This document shows, one piece after another, positions 8,600 to 17,586 of a DNA stretch of 64,000 bases. The stretch's first letter is position 1. Each line of letters starts with the position of its first letter. This stretch comes from an uncultured Campylobacter sp. (GTDB lineage Bacteria > Campylobacterota > Campylobacteria > Campylobacterales > Campylobacteraceae), in NCBI GenBank assembly GCA_937990735.1, contig CALKQT010000014.1:1-64000 (forward strand), given 5' to 3'. Under the pieces are notes generated by a model that saw nothing but the letters and a program-made list of their open reading frames with translations, did not search any database and had not been told where the DNA came from. The translations under genes and the position numbers were made by a program.

Positions 8600-9531
8600 G
8601 CAGCCTGGTTTTTAGGCATAGCTAATTAAAAGCAGTATTGCAGCATGGCAAAATCACGCTTAGGCTCTTAAAACGGAGCAAATTCCATCCTCGTGCGCAA
8701 CGTAAGCGAGGTTAAATTTAAAAATAATCCTTGCGCAGAAAATTCCGCTAGCACGAGAAACCGAAATTTCATCTGCGCGAATGGAATTTAAAATTTTAAA
8801 AGTAGCTTTTGTAGTGCGCGATTTTATCTGCGCGAAAAATGAAATTCTATCTGTAAAAGGTGGCGAAATTTTAAAATTTAAAGACGCCCTCTCGCAGCTT
8901 AATTTAAAATTTGCCTCGAAAGCCAGACTTAAAATTTAATGCCAAACGCGATTTTAGCATTCTACCGCGTCCATGAAATTTCAAATTCTCGCAAAGCGGC
9001 GGAATTTTAAAATTTTAAAACGCCTTATGCGTATTGCGTGCGCGAGTAAATTTCGTGCGAGTAAATTTTATCCGCCGCGCAAAAATTAAAATTTTACCGC
9101 ACAAACAAAGCGAAAATCCTCTCCACCTGCACGAAATTCAAGAATTTTACCGCTCAAGCAAAGCGGAATTCTATCCACTCACGCGAAATCTAAAATTTTA
9201 CTCGCGCCACAAAATTTTAAAATTTCCGCAAAATCAAGCTGTTTATCTGTAAATTTAAAATTCCGCCTATCTACAAAGCTTCGCGTTTAATCCGCCACGC
9301 GACCAAGATTAAATTTTTAAATTTCGCTCGCTCTGCCTATCTCGCAAACAAGTAAAATTTTAAAATTTATGAGATTCAAAGCCCAAAATCCCGCGCTTAA
9401 GCTTAAAATTTACCGCACGCAAGCGCAAAATCTGTGCAATCGCTCCTGTTTAAAAGCCCCTATAGTTTGCCGCGCCCTAACCTAAATTAAATTTTACATT
9501 TGCTATAATCGCGAAATTTTAAGGAAGGTAA
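8600..9531. repeat. 930-bp non-coding stretch of degenerate RAATTY-rich repeats
   Basis: No gene seen on either strand. The stretch consists of AAATTT, GAATTT, AAATTC and AAATTTTAAAATTT-type words separated by short GC-rich spacers such as CCGC, GCGCG and CGCAAGC. From 9040 to 9260 there is a loose periodicity of AAATTTTA-CCGC and GCGAAATT units. A 72-aa open frame at 9034-9252 is a by-product of these repeats. Confidence 0.6.
9504..9509 (+). promoter_or_regulatory. -10 box for the DUF2018-polyprenyl synthase-hemA-proS operon
   Basis: TGCTATAAT ending at 9509, 22 bases before the ATG at 9532, with an AAGGAAGG ribosome site between. No -35 box is evident. Confidence 0.75.
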
Positions 9532-9777
9532 ATGGATATTTTTGAAGGTAGCCCAAGAAAGAAATTTTTTGAAATTTTATCCGCTGCAAGCCCTACTTTA
9601 GTGCAAAACGAAATCGAAGAGGCTCTAATCCGCCTCATCGCCTGTGAGCAGCTCTGCGAAGAGCGCGGCATTAGCGAGCGCGAGATCGAAAGCTTCATCG
9701 CACAGCAGGATCTACAAGACGCGTTAAACGACAAATTTTTGCAAATGAGCGGAAATATCCTAAGCAATAACGAATAA
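9532..9777 (+). CDS. DUF2018 family protein
   Basis: An 81-aa protein starting MDIFEGSPRKKFFEIL, the DUF2018 pattern of epsilonproteobacteria (the H. pylori homologue HP0242 forms a knotted helical dimer). It is wholly helical and acidic, with no export signal. Its function is unknown. It is the first gene of the conserved DUF2018-polyprenyl synthase-hemA-proS order also seen in C. jejuni. Its stop overlaps the next start (TAATG). Confidence 0.85.
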   Translation: MDIFEGSPRKKFFEILSAASPTLVQNEIEEALIRLIACEQLCEERGISEREIESFIAQQDLQDALNDKFLQMSGNILSNNE

Positions 9778-10769
9778 TGCAAGATCAAATTGATTTAATC
9801 ATGAAAAGCTTCATCGCAGAATGCGGCTACGAGCCCGCTAACGAGATGTTTGATAGGCTAAGCCCCGGCAAAAAACTGCGCTCCAAACTGCTGTTAAACA
9901 TCGCGCGAAAAGATGAAAAATCGCTGCGTCTGTGCGCGATCATCGAGCTCATTCAAGCCGCGAGCCTACTACACGACGACGTCATCGACGAAAGCTCAGT
10001 GCGCCGCGGCAAGCCCTCGATCAACGCCACCTACGGCTCCAAAAACGCCGTGATGTTGGGCGATATACTCTATTCCAAGGCATATTTCGAGCTTAGCAAA
10101 TTTGAAAGCCGCATCGCCGCCGCGCTTTCGCTCGCCGTCACGAAGCTGGCCGTGGGCGAGCTGATGGACGTGAGCTTAAGCAACGATTTCAACGACGATG
10201 CGAGCAAATATCTGCAAATGATCTATCTAAAAACCTCCGCTCTCATAGAGGAGGTCGCGCGCTGCGGGGCGTTTCTGAAATTCGGCGGCGCAGAAAATCG
10301 CGGCGAAATTTCAGATATGAGCGGCGCAAAAAACGAGGGCGAAATTCCAAGCACTGCGAAAGATCATGATAAAATTTCAAGCGCGAGCACAAAATTCGGC
10401 GAATACGGCAAAAACCTTGGGCTTGCGTTTCAGATTATCGACGACATCTTAGATGTGACGCAAAGCTCAGAAGCGCTCGGTAAGCCGAGCCTGAGCGATT
10501 TTGCGGAGGGCAAAACCACCCTGCCCTACATCTATTTATACGAAAATTTAAATGATTCCGAGCGGCAAAAGCTAAGATCGTTTTTTAAAAAGCAGCTCTG
10601 CCAGAGCGAAATTTCATGGATCAAAGTGAAGCTTAGCGAGCACGGCATCATCGAGCGCTGTATAAACGAAGCTCGCGCCTACGGGCAGAAGGCGCTCGAA
10701 GCCGTGGCGGAATTTAAAAACGACAAGCTGGAGCAAATCGTGCGAGATATGATAGATAGGGAGTTTTGA
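9777..10769 (+). CDS. ispB: Polyprenyl (octaprenyl) diphosphate synthase with in-frame insertion
   Basis: A trans-prenyltransferase that condenses isopentenyl diphosphate units into a long-chain polyprenyl diphosphate, here probably for menaquinone. The first Asp-rich motif is LLHDDVID (67-71 region) and the second is IIDDILD (220-226); GKKLRSKLL near residue 31 is the substrate-binding lysine/arginine segment. Residues about 168-206 (nt 10278-10394), between FLKFGG and FGEYGKNLG, are a Ser/Lys/Glu/Gly-rich insertion absent from typical homologues, placed just before the second Asp motif. Geranyl/farnesyl activity cannot be excluded from sequence alone, so the symbol is provisional. Confidence 0.85.
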   Translation: MQDQIDLIMKSFIAECGYEPANEMFDRLSPGKKLRSKLLLNIARKDEKSLRLCAIIELIQAASLLHDDVIDESSVRRGKPSINATYGSKNAVMLGDILYSKAYFELSKFESRIAAALSLAVTKLAVGELMDVSLSNDFNDDASKYLQMIYLKTSALIEEVARCGAFLKFGGAENRGEISDMSGAKNEGEIPSTAKDHDKISSASTKFGEYGKNLGLAFQIIDDILDVTQSSEALGKPSLSDFAEGKTTLPYIYLYENLNDSERQKLRSFFKKQLCQSEISWIKVKLSEHGIIERCINEARAYGQKALEAVAEFKNDKLEQIVRDMIDREF

Positions 10770-12325
10770 TGGCGTATATGAGCGTGAGCTTCACCCACAA
10801 AAACACGGACATCACGGTGCGCGAGAAGCTGTCGTTTTCAAACGACGTGCGCAAGAAAGAAATTTTGCGCCTTTTAGCTTCAAACTCCGCGATAGAGGAG
10901 TGTTTGGTGCTTAGCACCTGCAACCGCGTTGAAATTTTTACCGCCGTAAGCGACTTCAAAGCAGCTAGCAAATTCGTGCTTTTGGCGCTTTCACGCGTAA
11001 GCGGCATAAGCTACGACGAGCTAGCCGAGCGCGCCGATATTTACGAGGATTACGGCGCGATACACCATCTCTTCGCCGTCGCAGCATCTCTTGATAGTCT
11101 CGTAGTGGGCGAAACACAGATCGTAGGCCAGCTCAAAGACGCCTTTAAATTTGCCAAACAAAACTCCCACGCGGGTGCGCAGATCGCAAGAGCGATAGAT
11201 GAAGCGCTAAAGTGCGCGGCGCGCATCCGCAACCAAACCGAAATTTCAAAAAACCCGATCTCGGTCTCAAGCGTCGCCGTGGCGATGGCAAAGGACAGAC
11301 TGGGCTCCTTGCAAGGCGCGGACGCCGTGGTAGTAGGCGCGGGAGAAATGAGCGAGCTAGCGTGCAAACACCTGCTCGCAAACGGCGCGAATATCACGAT
11401 CTTAAATCGAAATTTAGCCGGCGCGCAGAGGCTAGCCGCCTCGCTACTTGGCGAGAATTCCTTGGATGCGAAAGATTGCGCGGATGAAAATCCCGGCGCA
11501 GGAAATAACTCAGACGACTTGAATTCCGGAAATGTCGCGAATTTCGCGGGCGAAAATCCCGCGCAAAAACAAAATTCCAAAGACGGCGTAAATTTTAATA
11601 AAGAGACTTTTGCAGACAGCAATGAATCTCGCATAGCAGGCGAAAATCCCAAGGACGATAAAAATTCCACCGCCTGCGCGAATTTCTCCGCACAGGCGCA
11701 ATCCCGCATTAAAATCGATAGCCTTGATAATCTCAAAAAATACCTAAACGTAAATAGCCTATTTTTCAGCGCTACGGGCTCGCAGGAGCCGATCATTACC
11801 GATAGTTTGCTTGAGCCCAAAAGCTTTAAGCGATATTTTTTTGATATAGCCGTGCCGCGCGACGTAGAGCTTAGCCAGAGCGAGGACGTCGAGGTTTATA
11901 GCGTCGATGATCTGGAAGAGATCGTAAAGAAAAATTTGCTGCTTCGTGAGGAGCAGGCGCAGATCGCTTACTCGATCGTGGCAAAATGCACGAATGAATT
12001 TTTCAAATGGCTGAGGGCAGCGGCATCCACGCCGATCATCAAGGCTTTGCGTCAAAGCGCGAAACAAGTAGCCGAGCTAGAGCTAGCCAAGGCGCTTAAA
12101 AAGGGCTATCTAAAGCACAGCGATGCAGAGGAGGCGCGCAGGCTGATCCATCAGGTTTTTAAAGCGTTTCTGCACGCTCCGACGGTAAATTTAAAAAACC
12201 TTGGCGATGCGGATAATGCCGATAACGCGGTAAATGCGCTGGTCGAAATTTTTGAACTGCAAGAAAACTACGAAAAATTTTTAAATCAAGAAAACGAGAA
12301 AAAGGACAAACAAAATGAAATTTAG
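10769..12325 (+). CDS. hemA: Glutamyl-tRNA reductase with ~84-residue in-frame insertion
   Basis: First enzyme of C5 haem synthesis; it reduces Glu-tRNA(Glu) to glutamate-1-semialdehyde. The catalytic cysteine is in STCNRVEIF (about C51). SLVVGETQIVGQLKDAF and the NADPH loop VVGAGEMSELA are present, as is the C-terminal dimerisation helix region. Homologues are about 430 aa; this one is about 518 because residues about 228-311 (nt 11450-11701) are an Asn/Asp/Ser-rich insertion inside the NADPH domain, after NRNLAGAQRLAASLLG. The insertion repeats GENP and NS/NF pairs coded by AATTCC/AATTTC. The start ATG overlaps the upstream stop (TGATG); a TTG one codon earlier is less likely. The gene's end overlaps proS. 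Confidence 0.92.
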   Translation: MAYMSVSFTHKNTDITVREKLSFSNDVRKKEILRLLASNSAIEECLVLSTCNRVEIFTAVSDFKAASKFVLLALSRVSGISYDELAERADIYEDYGAIHHLFAVAASLDSLVVGETQIVGQLKDAFKFAKQNSHAGAQIARAIDEALKCAARIRNQTEISKNPISVSSVAVAMAKDRLGSLQGADAVVVGAGEMSELACKHLLANGANITILNRNLAGAQRLAASLLGENSLDAKDCADENPGAGNNSDDLNSGNVANFAGENPAQKQNSKDGVNFNKETFADSNESRIAGENPKDDKNSTACANFSAQAQSRIKIDSLDNLKKYLNVNSLFFSATGSQEPIITDSLLEPKSFKRYFFDIAVPRDVELSQSEDVEVYSVDDLEEIVKKNLLLREEQAQIAYSIVAKCTNEFFKWLRAAASTPIIKALRQSAKQVAELELAKALKKGYLKHSDAEEARRLIHQVFKAFLHAPTVNLKNLGDADNADNAVNALVEIFELQENYEKFLNQENEKKDKQNEI

Positions 12326-14033
12326 CAAGCTTTTCGCTCCAAGCCTGAAAGAGGCCCCTAGAGACGCGGTACTACCTAGTCATGCGCTTTTGATCCGCGC
12401 GGGATTTATCGAGCAGCTGGGCAGCGGGCTTTATAATTTTTTGCCGCTAGGAAAGATAGTGCTAGAGCGGATCTGCGCCGTCATCAGGCAGGAGATGGAC
12501 GCCGCGGGCGCGCAGGAGGTCTCTTTTAGCGTCGTGACGTCCGCGGATGCGTGGAAAAAAAGCGGCCGCTACGCCAAATACGGCAAGGAGCTGCTGCGCT
12601 TCAAAGATCGCAAGGATAACGACTTCGTGCTAAGCCCTACCAACGAGGAGGCGGCGGTTTTGATGATCGCGGATAAGATCACGAGCTACAAGCAGCTGCC
12701 GCTAAATATCTATCAGATCAATACGAAATTTCGCGACGAGGCGCGCCCTCGCTTCGGACTTCTGCGCGGTCGCGAGTTTACGATGAAGGACGCCTATAGC
12801 TTCCACGCGGATGCTGCGGATATGAAGCGCGAGTTTGAAGTGATGAGACGGGCGTACTCGCGGATTTTTACGCGACTGGGGTTAAATTTCCGCGCGGTCG
12901 ATGCAGACAGCGGCGCGATCGGCGGCAGCGGCAGCAAGGAGTTTATGGTGCTAGCGGATAACGGCGAGGACGATATCGTCGTGTGCAAGCGCTGCGAGTA
13001 TGCCGCAAACATCGAGGCTGCGCGCCGCGCGCCAAAAACCACGAACGCCGCCGCGCCCGAAACCGACGGTATGATGAAATTTAAAACCCCCGCGATGAAA
13101 ACGATCGACGCGGTGGCGGAATTTTTTAAAGTGGATAAATTCTACACCGTCAAGGCGGTGATCAAAAAAGCGCTATACGAGGATCGCAGCGAGATCGTAG
13201 CGTTTTTTATCCGCGGCTGCGACGAGCTGCAAGAGACCAAGGCGCAAAACGCCTGCGGCGCGCTTGAGCTTGCGGATGCTAGCGAAGAGGAAATCGCGCG
13301 AGCTGGCTTTACGGCGGGCTTTTGCGGACCTTTCGGGCTCGGCGAAGGGGCGAAATTTTACATCGATGCCGAGCTTAAAGGAGCGCGCGAGATGATCGCG
13401 GGCGCGAACGAGCCGGATTATCACTACGTGGGTGCAAGCGTGATAAATTTTAACGAATCGCGCTTTGCAGATCTTGCCGCCGTGGGCGCGGGCGATACGT
13501 GTCCGTGCTGCGGCAGCGAACTTTGTATAACAAAAGGCATCGAGGTGGGCCATATCTTTCAGCTCGGCACGCGATATTCGGAGCCGATGGGAGCGCGATT
13601 TTTGGATGCAAGCGGCAAGGCTCGTGCGTTTTTCATGGGCTGCTACGGCATCGGCGCAAGCCGCCTAATCGCCGTGGCGATCGAAAGCAGCCACGACGAG
13701 CGAGGCTGCGTGTGGCCGCGCGAGCTAGCGCCTTTCGAGCTTGAGATCATCATCTCAAATCACAAAGACGCCGCGGCGGTAGAATTTGCCGAGAAACTGT
13801 ACGAGCAGTGCCGCGAGCGCGGAATTCGCGTGCTACTAGACGATCGCGCGGAGCGTTTCGGCGTGAAGATGAACGACTTCGAGCTGATGGGCTTTCCGTA
13901 TGCGGTACTCGTGGGCAAAGCCCTAGCAGAGGGAAGCGTCGAGTTCATCACTCGCGCAGGTCTAAAGCGGCAGAGCGTAAGCGCGAATGAAATTTTAAAA
14001 TTTATAGAGAAAAAATTAGCCGAGGAAAATTAA
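12315..14033 (+). CDS. proS: Prolyl-tRNA synthetase, bacterial type with editing domain
   Basis: A 572-aa class II synthetase that charges tRNA(Pro). Motif 2 is in FRDEARPRFGLLRGREFTMKDAYSF split around residues 135-160, and motif 3 is in GCYGIGASRLIA. Residues about 225-385 form the INS/YbaK-like editing domain (MKTIDAVAEFF, DELQETKAQNACGALEL) that clears Ala-tRNA(Pro). The C-terminal anticodon-binding domain ends in VLVGKALAEGSVEFITR. The ATG lies inside the last codons of hemA in another frame, an overlap of 11 bases. Unlike its operon neighbours it has no low-complexity insertion. Confidence 0.96.
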   Translation: MKFSKLFAPSLKEAPRDAVLPSHALLIRAGFIEQLGSGLYNFLPLGKIVLERICAVIRQEMDAAGAQEVSFSVVTSADAWKKSGRYAKYGKELLRFKDRKDNDFVLSPTNEEAAVLMIADKITSYKQLPLNIYQINTKFRDEARPRFGLLRGREFTMKDAYSFHADAADMKREFEVMRRAYSRIFTRLGLNFRAVDADSGAIGGSGSKEFMVLADNGEDDIVVCKRCEYAANIEAARRAPKTTNAAAPETDGMMKFKTPAMKTIDAVAEFFKVDKFYTVKAVIKKALYEDRSEIVAFFIRGCDELQETKAQNACGALELADASEEEIARAGFTAGFCGPFGLGEGAKFYIDAELKGAREMIAGANEPDYHYVGASVINFNESRFADLAAVGAGDTCPCCGSELCITKGIEVGHIFQLGTRYSEPMGARFLDASGKARAFFMGCYGIGASRLIAVAIESSHDERGCVWPRELAPFELEIIISNHKDAAAVEFAEKLYEQCRERGIRVLLDDRAERFGVKMNDFELMGFPYAVLVGKALAEGSVEFITRAGLKRQSVSANEILKFIEKKLAEEN

Positions 14034-14471
14034 GAAGTGTGTAAAAATTTAGCCTTAAATTTTGTAACAAAAAAATAGAATTAGCTCTTTAAAATTCGCC
14101 GCTATAGCCGTGCTCTGCCATAACCGCGCAGAGCTAGCGCACTCTTTATAGCAAGAAACGAGCAGCAAAGGCACTATTTTTAGCAACGTAGGTAAGCGGG
14201 CTATCGCTTAGATACGACATACTAGGTGGCAATCGGGCGACCGATTATCAAGCTGCGTCGCTTCATTTCGAAGGCTTCTAACGACTTGCCGTCATCGTCG
14301 ATTAAAATTTTTATTTAACCAAAAAGGAGTATTTGTTCCTAAATAAAATTTTTCGCGGCGACACTTCCTTGCCGCAACTGCCGCGCTCGCTGCGAACGCT
14401 GCTTTTCCGATTTTGGGCTGTGCCTCACCCGCCGAGTTCTATAATCAAAATCTAGCTTTAAAGGAGAAAAT
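14034..14471. other. Intergenic region with hairpin and palindrome
   Basis: No gene seen. It contains an inverted repeat GCTCTGC/GCAGAGC (14112-14134) without a clear U-tract, possibly a weak proS terminator, and an imperfect palindrome AGGAGTATTTGTTCCT at 14325-14340, about 130 bases before the hydrolase gene, that could be an operator. Neither is proven. Confidence 0.4.
14440..14445 (+). promoter_or_regulatory. -10 box for the alpha/beta hydrolase gene
   Basis: TATAAT 26 bases before the ATG at 14472; AAAGGAG ribosome site between them. Confidence 0.7.
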
Positions 14472-15146
14472 ATGATTAAAAATATCATCCTCGTTCACGG
14501 CGCATTCGCCGATGGTTCATGCTATGCCGAAGTAATACGTCGCTTGCAAGCCGCGGGCTTAAATGCGCTCGCCGTACAAAATCCGCTCACGTCGCTTGCT
14601 GCCGACGCTCAAAGCATTAGCCGCAAGCTAGATAGGTTGCGAGGTAGAGCCCTATTAGTAGGGCATTCTTGGGGAGGCGTTCCAATTACGCATGTGGGCA
14701 GACATCTAAACGTCGCCGCGCTGCTGTATCTATCTGCCATCGTCCCAGATAGCAGAGAATCCGCAGCGGACGCGCTCGCTCGCCAAAATGCGCCGATGGA
14801 AGGACTAAGCCCCGATGCTAACGGCGAAATCGTCCTGAGTGCTGAAGCTTTCGCTCACGTGATGGCAAATGACCTACCCGCAGAGCAAAGTCGCGTGCTT
14901 GCCGCCGTACAAACGCCGATGAATGCTGCTGCATTTGCAGATAAAATCGGCGCGGCGGCGTGGTGCTACAAACCGTCTTATTATCTGCTCACCGAAAATG
15001 ACAACGCCCTACCGTTTGCCGTGCAGCAGCACTTCGCCGAGCAGATCGGTGCAAAAACGCGAAAAATCCACAGCGGACATTTGTCTATGATCTCTAATCC
15101 TAACTCCGTTGCTGCGTGGATTGCGGAGATTGTGGCATCAATTTAA
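14472..15146 (+). CDS. Alpha/beta hydrolase (EstC/salicylate-esterase-like)
   Basis: A 224-aa alpha/beta hydrolase. The N-terminal IILVHGAFADGSCYAEVI carries the oxyanion HG, the nucleophile elbow is VGHSWGG (S66), and the catalytic histidine is in HSGHLSMISNP near residue 206. The short lid and the overall pattern match small esterases often annotated as hydrolases of unknown substrate. No signal peptide is seen, so it is cytoplasmic. It is monocistronic, with its own -10 box and an AAAGGAG ribosome site. The substrate is unknown. Confidence 0.85.
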   Translation: MIKNIILVHGAFADGSCYAEVIRRLQAAGLNALAVQNPLTSLAADAQSISRKLDRLRGRALLVGHSWGGVPITHVGRHLNVAALLYLSAIVPDSRESAADALARQNAPMEGLSPDANGEIVLSAEAFAHVMANDLPAEQSRVLAAVQTPMNAAAFADKIGAAAWCYKPSYYLLTENDNALPFAVQQHFAEQIGAKTRKIHSGHLSMISNPNSVAAWIAEIVASI

Positions 15147-15221
15147 AAAAGCAATTCGAAATCTAATCGCGTTGTAAAATATAAAATATAACCTGCCTAT
15201 TATATGGTTCGTTATTCGTAT

Positions 15222-15749
15222 TTAGGCAATCTTTGTCATATGATACGACAGCGTACCGCCGCCCCATTTTAAATATGTGATTTTATAGGAATCGGATATG
15301 GCATTGTAATAAAACCTGGCTGCAAAAGCATAATCGTATTTTAAAACCATTTGCCCGTCTTTAAGGGCGATCTGCCATGCAAGGTCGGTATCGCCCCCGA
15401 TCCTTTGGTACCAAATTTTTACGTCCTTGTCGTATATCGCGGCCTTGTACCCGTCTATCTGTGTACCGTAAACATCTAAAGAAAAACGCCTCTGCTTAAG
15501 CGCGCTATCAACCAAATTTAACCTATAGTAGTAACTAGCCCCTCTGCTCTTATTCGTTTGCACATATATGACGCGCCCCTCTATGGTCTGCAAATCCTCT
15601 GGGCTAGACGGTAGCACCGCGGTGTAGGACATATGCAGCGCCGCGCCCGCGCCAAGGATAAAAAACAGCAGCACGCATCTTAAAAGCGTATTCATCTGAT
15701 TAAAGCTAGCGATCTTTTTTTCATCGTATTTTGTATCAAAAAACATCAA
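15222..15749 (-). CDS. Hypothetical membrane-anchored protein
   Basis: A 175-aa protein with one N-terminal hydrophobic segment (about residues 20-42, LLRCVLLFFILGAGAALHMSY) and a polar remainder. The remainder has alternating hydrophobic/polar residues consistent with a beta-rich periplasmic or extracytoplasmic domain (EGRVIYVQTNKSRGASYYYRLNLVD). An alternative start at the Met in SFNQMNTLL would put the hydrophobic segment at the very N-terminus as a signal anchor. I recognise no family. Ribosome site not strong. Confidence 0.6.
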   Translation of the reverse strand: MMFFDTKYDEKKIASFNQMNTLLRCVLLFFILGAGAALHMSYTAVLPSSPEDLQTIEGRVIYVQTNKSRGASYYYRLNLVDSALKQRRFSLDVYGTQIDGYKAAIYDKDVKIWYQRIGGDTDLAWQIALKDGQMVLKYDYAFAARFYYNAISDSYKITYLKWGGGTLSYHMTKIA

Positions 15750-16032
15750 ACCTCTTTTGTTTAAATTTTATTTCGGCGCTTTATCCTGGCGCGCCATAGC
15801 AGCATAAAAACAAAGCTGCGTCGCTATAAGCTATCGCGATCTTTAAATCCGTACTTCTGCAACTAATACGGCTCGGTTTTTCCGTCGCCGTGAGCGATAC
15901 AAGGCGCCGCTTCTACCAAAATTTAGCTTGGATTTTCATTCATTTTCATTCAACGAAGAGTAAATTTAAAAGCTAAATTTAAAAAGCGCGCGAAAGAAAT
16001 ATTTCTCTTTTTAAATTCCACTAAAATTTCAT

Positions 16033-16488
16033 CTAAAATGCGGCAAGCTCGTATCCGTGGGGCTCGCCCAACCCGCTCAAGCTTTCAAACGCAAGCGTAA
16101 CGCCGCTGCTTAAGTCTAGCTTCAAACCTTCATCCGTTGCGAGCTCGCGATACTCGATCTGCTCGCGATCTAAAGCGACTTTCACCGCCGCAAGATCGAT
16201 GGGAGCAGGGCAGCCCGATAATATCCAAGGCTCGATTTCGATTTGTCGCGCCCTTACGCTGCCAAAATCCAAAGGCTCACTTCTGAAATGATCCGAAAAG
16301 ATCATAAAAATTTCGTCCCGAAAAAAGTGAAACTCAAAGGCGCCGTATCTTAAAATTTCAGCCCCCGCGCTCTTAAAGCTCGCGTCCGCAGGACCGAACA
16401 TCGCGACGATCTGCGCGCAGCTCAATCCACTTTTTACGTCAAAAAACTCGCCCGAGCGAAAGAATTTAAGCATATCGATTTTTAACAT
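16033..16488 (-). CDS. Conserved hypothetical protein, immunity-like
   Basis: I place the start at 16488 because AAAGGAG lies just before that ATG; the open frame runs further upstream but that part looks non-coding. The 151-aa product begins MLKIDMLKFFRSGEFFDVKSG. It has the order LSCAQIVAMFGPAD, then a WKYGD-like RYGAFEFHFFRDEIFMIF, which I recognise from short proteins found scattered near mobile and toxin-immunity loci in many bacteria. Function is unestablished; immunity is an inference from that distribution. No toxin gene is adjacent. Confidence 0.65.
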   Translation of the reverse strand: MLKIDMLKFFRSGEFFDVKSGLSCAQIVAMFGPADASFKSAGAEILRYGAFEFHFFRDEIFMIFSDHFRSEPLDFGSVRARQIEIEPWILSGCPAPIDLAAVKVALDREQIEYRELATDEGLKLDLSSGVTLAFESLSGLGEPHGYELAAF

Positions 16489-16619
16489 TTCGCTCCTTTG
16501 ACGACGTTTTAAAGATACCGCGCACAAGCAAAGCCTAATGAAATTTAGCGTCCGCGCCGTAAATAAACGAGCAGGCGCAATCAAAAGCGGACGGGCATAT
16601 CTGCATTAAATTTTATTCG

Positions 16620-16869
16620 CTAGGCACGAAATTCTAATACTGCGCTCGCGATATGAGCGAATACGGATGCCAGTGCCGCCGTTACAAACCATACTTTTGG
16701 CTTCATATCGCACCACCGCTTGCGAAGTGGCAAACCCGCGTAGATCCGATATTTACCGATTAAAATTTCACAAGCGTCGTAATATCCGAACTTAAGAAGC
16801 GATTTTATAATCCGCTTTAGCTCATCTGGCGCTGTACTATGAGCAGATAAACTCGTTTGAGTCCGTCAA
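16620..16869 (-). pseudogene. Small broken gene downstream of mdaB-like gene
   Basis: Reading leftward just after the stop of the oxidoreductase gene, a TTG-initiated frame gives MTDSNEFICS and stops. The neighbouring frame continues with convincing protein sequence: DELKRIIKSLLKFGYYDACE, then ILIGKYRIYAGLPLRKRW, then a hydrophobic KPKVWFVTAALASVFAHIAS segment, ending at TAG (16620-16622). One frameshift near the start would restore a roughly 80-aa protein with a C-terminal membrane helix. I cannot name it. Confidence 0.5.
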
Positions 16870-16871
16870 GG

Positions 16872-17450
16872 CTAGCCGAAAACTCTTTTTAGATGCGCTT
16901 CGTAATCTTTTATAAAACGCTCCACATCAGGGTTTTTAACGACGTCGTTGCACATAAAAGTAGGCAGCCTTTTCGTGCCTAAAAACTCATTTGCCTTATG
17001 AAAATGCAAATAAACGCCGTCCACGCCCACGCCCTCAAAAAAATCCCCGGGCTTATCAAACGCTTGAAGCGGCGCATTCCAAGTAACGCTTAGCATGTGC
17101 GATTTGCCCTTTATTAGCCCACCCGTGCCGTAGCCGTCGTTTGGGCTTGCGCTGTGCCGCCCGTCGTTTGCCACTATCTTGCCTATGCCGCCCATAAACA
17201 CCTCGTCCACGTATTTTTTGACTAGCCAAGGCTCGCCCATCCACCACGCGGGCATCTGCCAGATCACGGCATCCATCCATAAAAATTTTTCTACCTCGCC
17301 CTCTATATCGTAGCCCTCATGTATCGTGGTCTCGCGCGTTTCGTGCCCTAGGGCTTGTAGCGTCTTTTTGGCTAGCTCGTGCAGCGTCTTACTTAGCTTG
17401 CCGCCTTTGCCATTAAACGGCGCTCCGCCGTTGATAAGTAATATTTTCAT
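16872..17450 (-). CDS. mdaB: NAD(P)H quinone oxidoreductase, MdaB family
   Basis: A 192-aa flavodoxin-fold quinone reductase. The family pattern is MKILLINGGAPFNGKGGKLSKTL at the start, DAVIWQMPAWWMGEPW (the FAD/quinone site) and KKYVDEVFMGG, with PTFMCNDVVKNPDVERF near the end. In related epsilonproteobacteria MdaB reduces quinones by two electrons and protects against oxidative stress. Single gene with an AAGGATCAAA ribosome site. Confidence 0.9.
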   Translation of the reverse strand: MKILLINGGAPFNGKGGKLSKTLHELAKKTLQALGHETRETTIHEGYDIEGEVEKFLWMDAVIWQMPAWWMGEPWLVKKYVDEVFMGGIGKIVANDGRHSASPNDGYGTGGLIKGKSHMLSVTWNAPLQAFDKPGDFFEGVGVDGVYLHFHKANEFLGTKRLPTFMCNDVVKNPDVERFIKDYEAHLKRVFG

Positions 17451-17586
17451 TTTGATCCTTTGATTAAATTTGTTCGTTAGCGACTCGCTACACCTAAGTT
17501 AAAATTTCACCTCGCAGCCCTATGCGAAAATATAAGCGTAAATTTTATGAAGCGTTTAATTACTAATTTTACTTTTACGCCGCAGT

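Noticed and set aside
9034..9252. 72-aa plus-strand open frame
   Set aside because: Composition (KF, EF, FY units) follows the AAATTT repeats; no ribosome site and no protein-like pattern.
11050..11820. Long minus-strand open frame inside hemA
   Set aside because: Antisense shadow of hemA caused by its codon bias and insertion.
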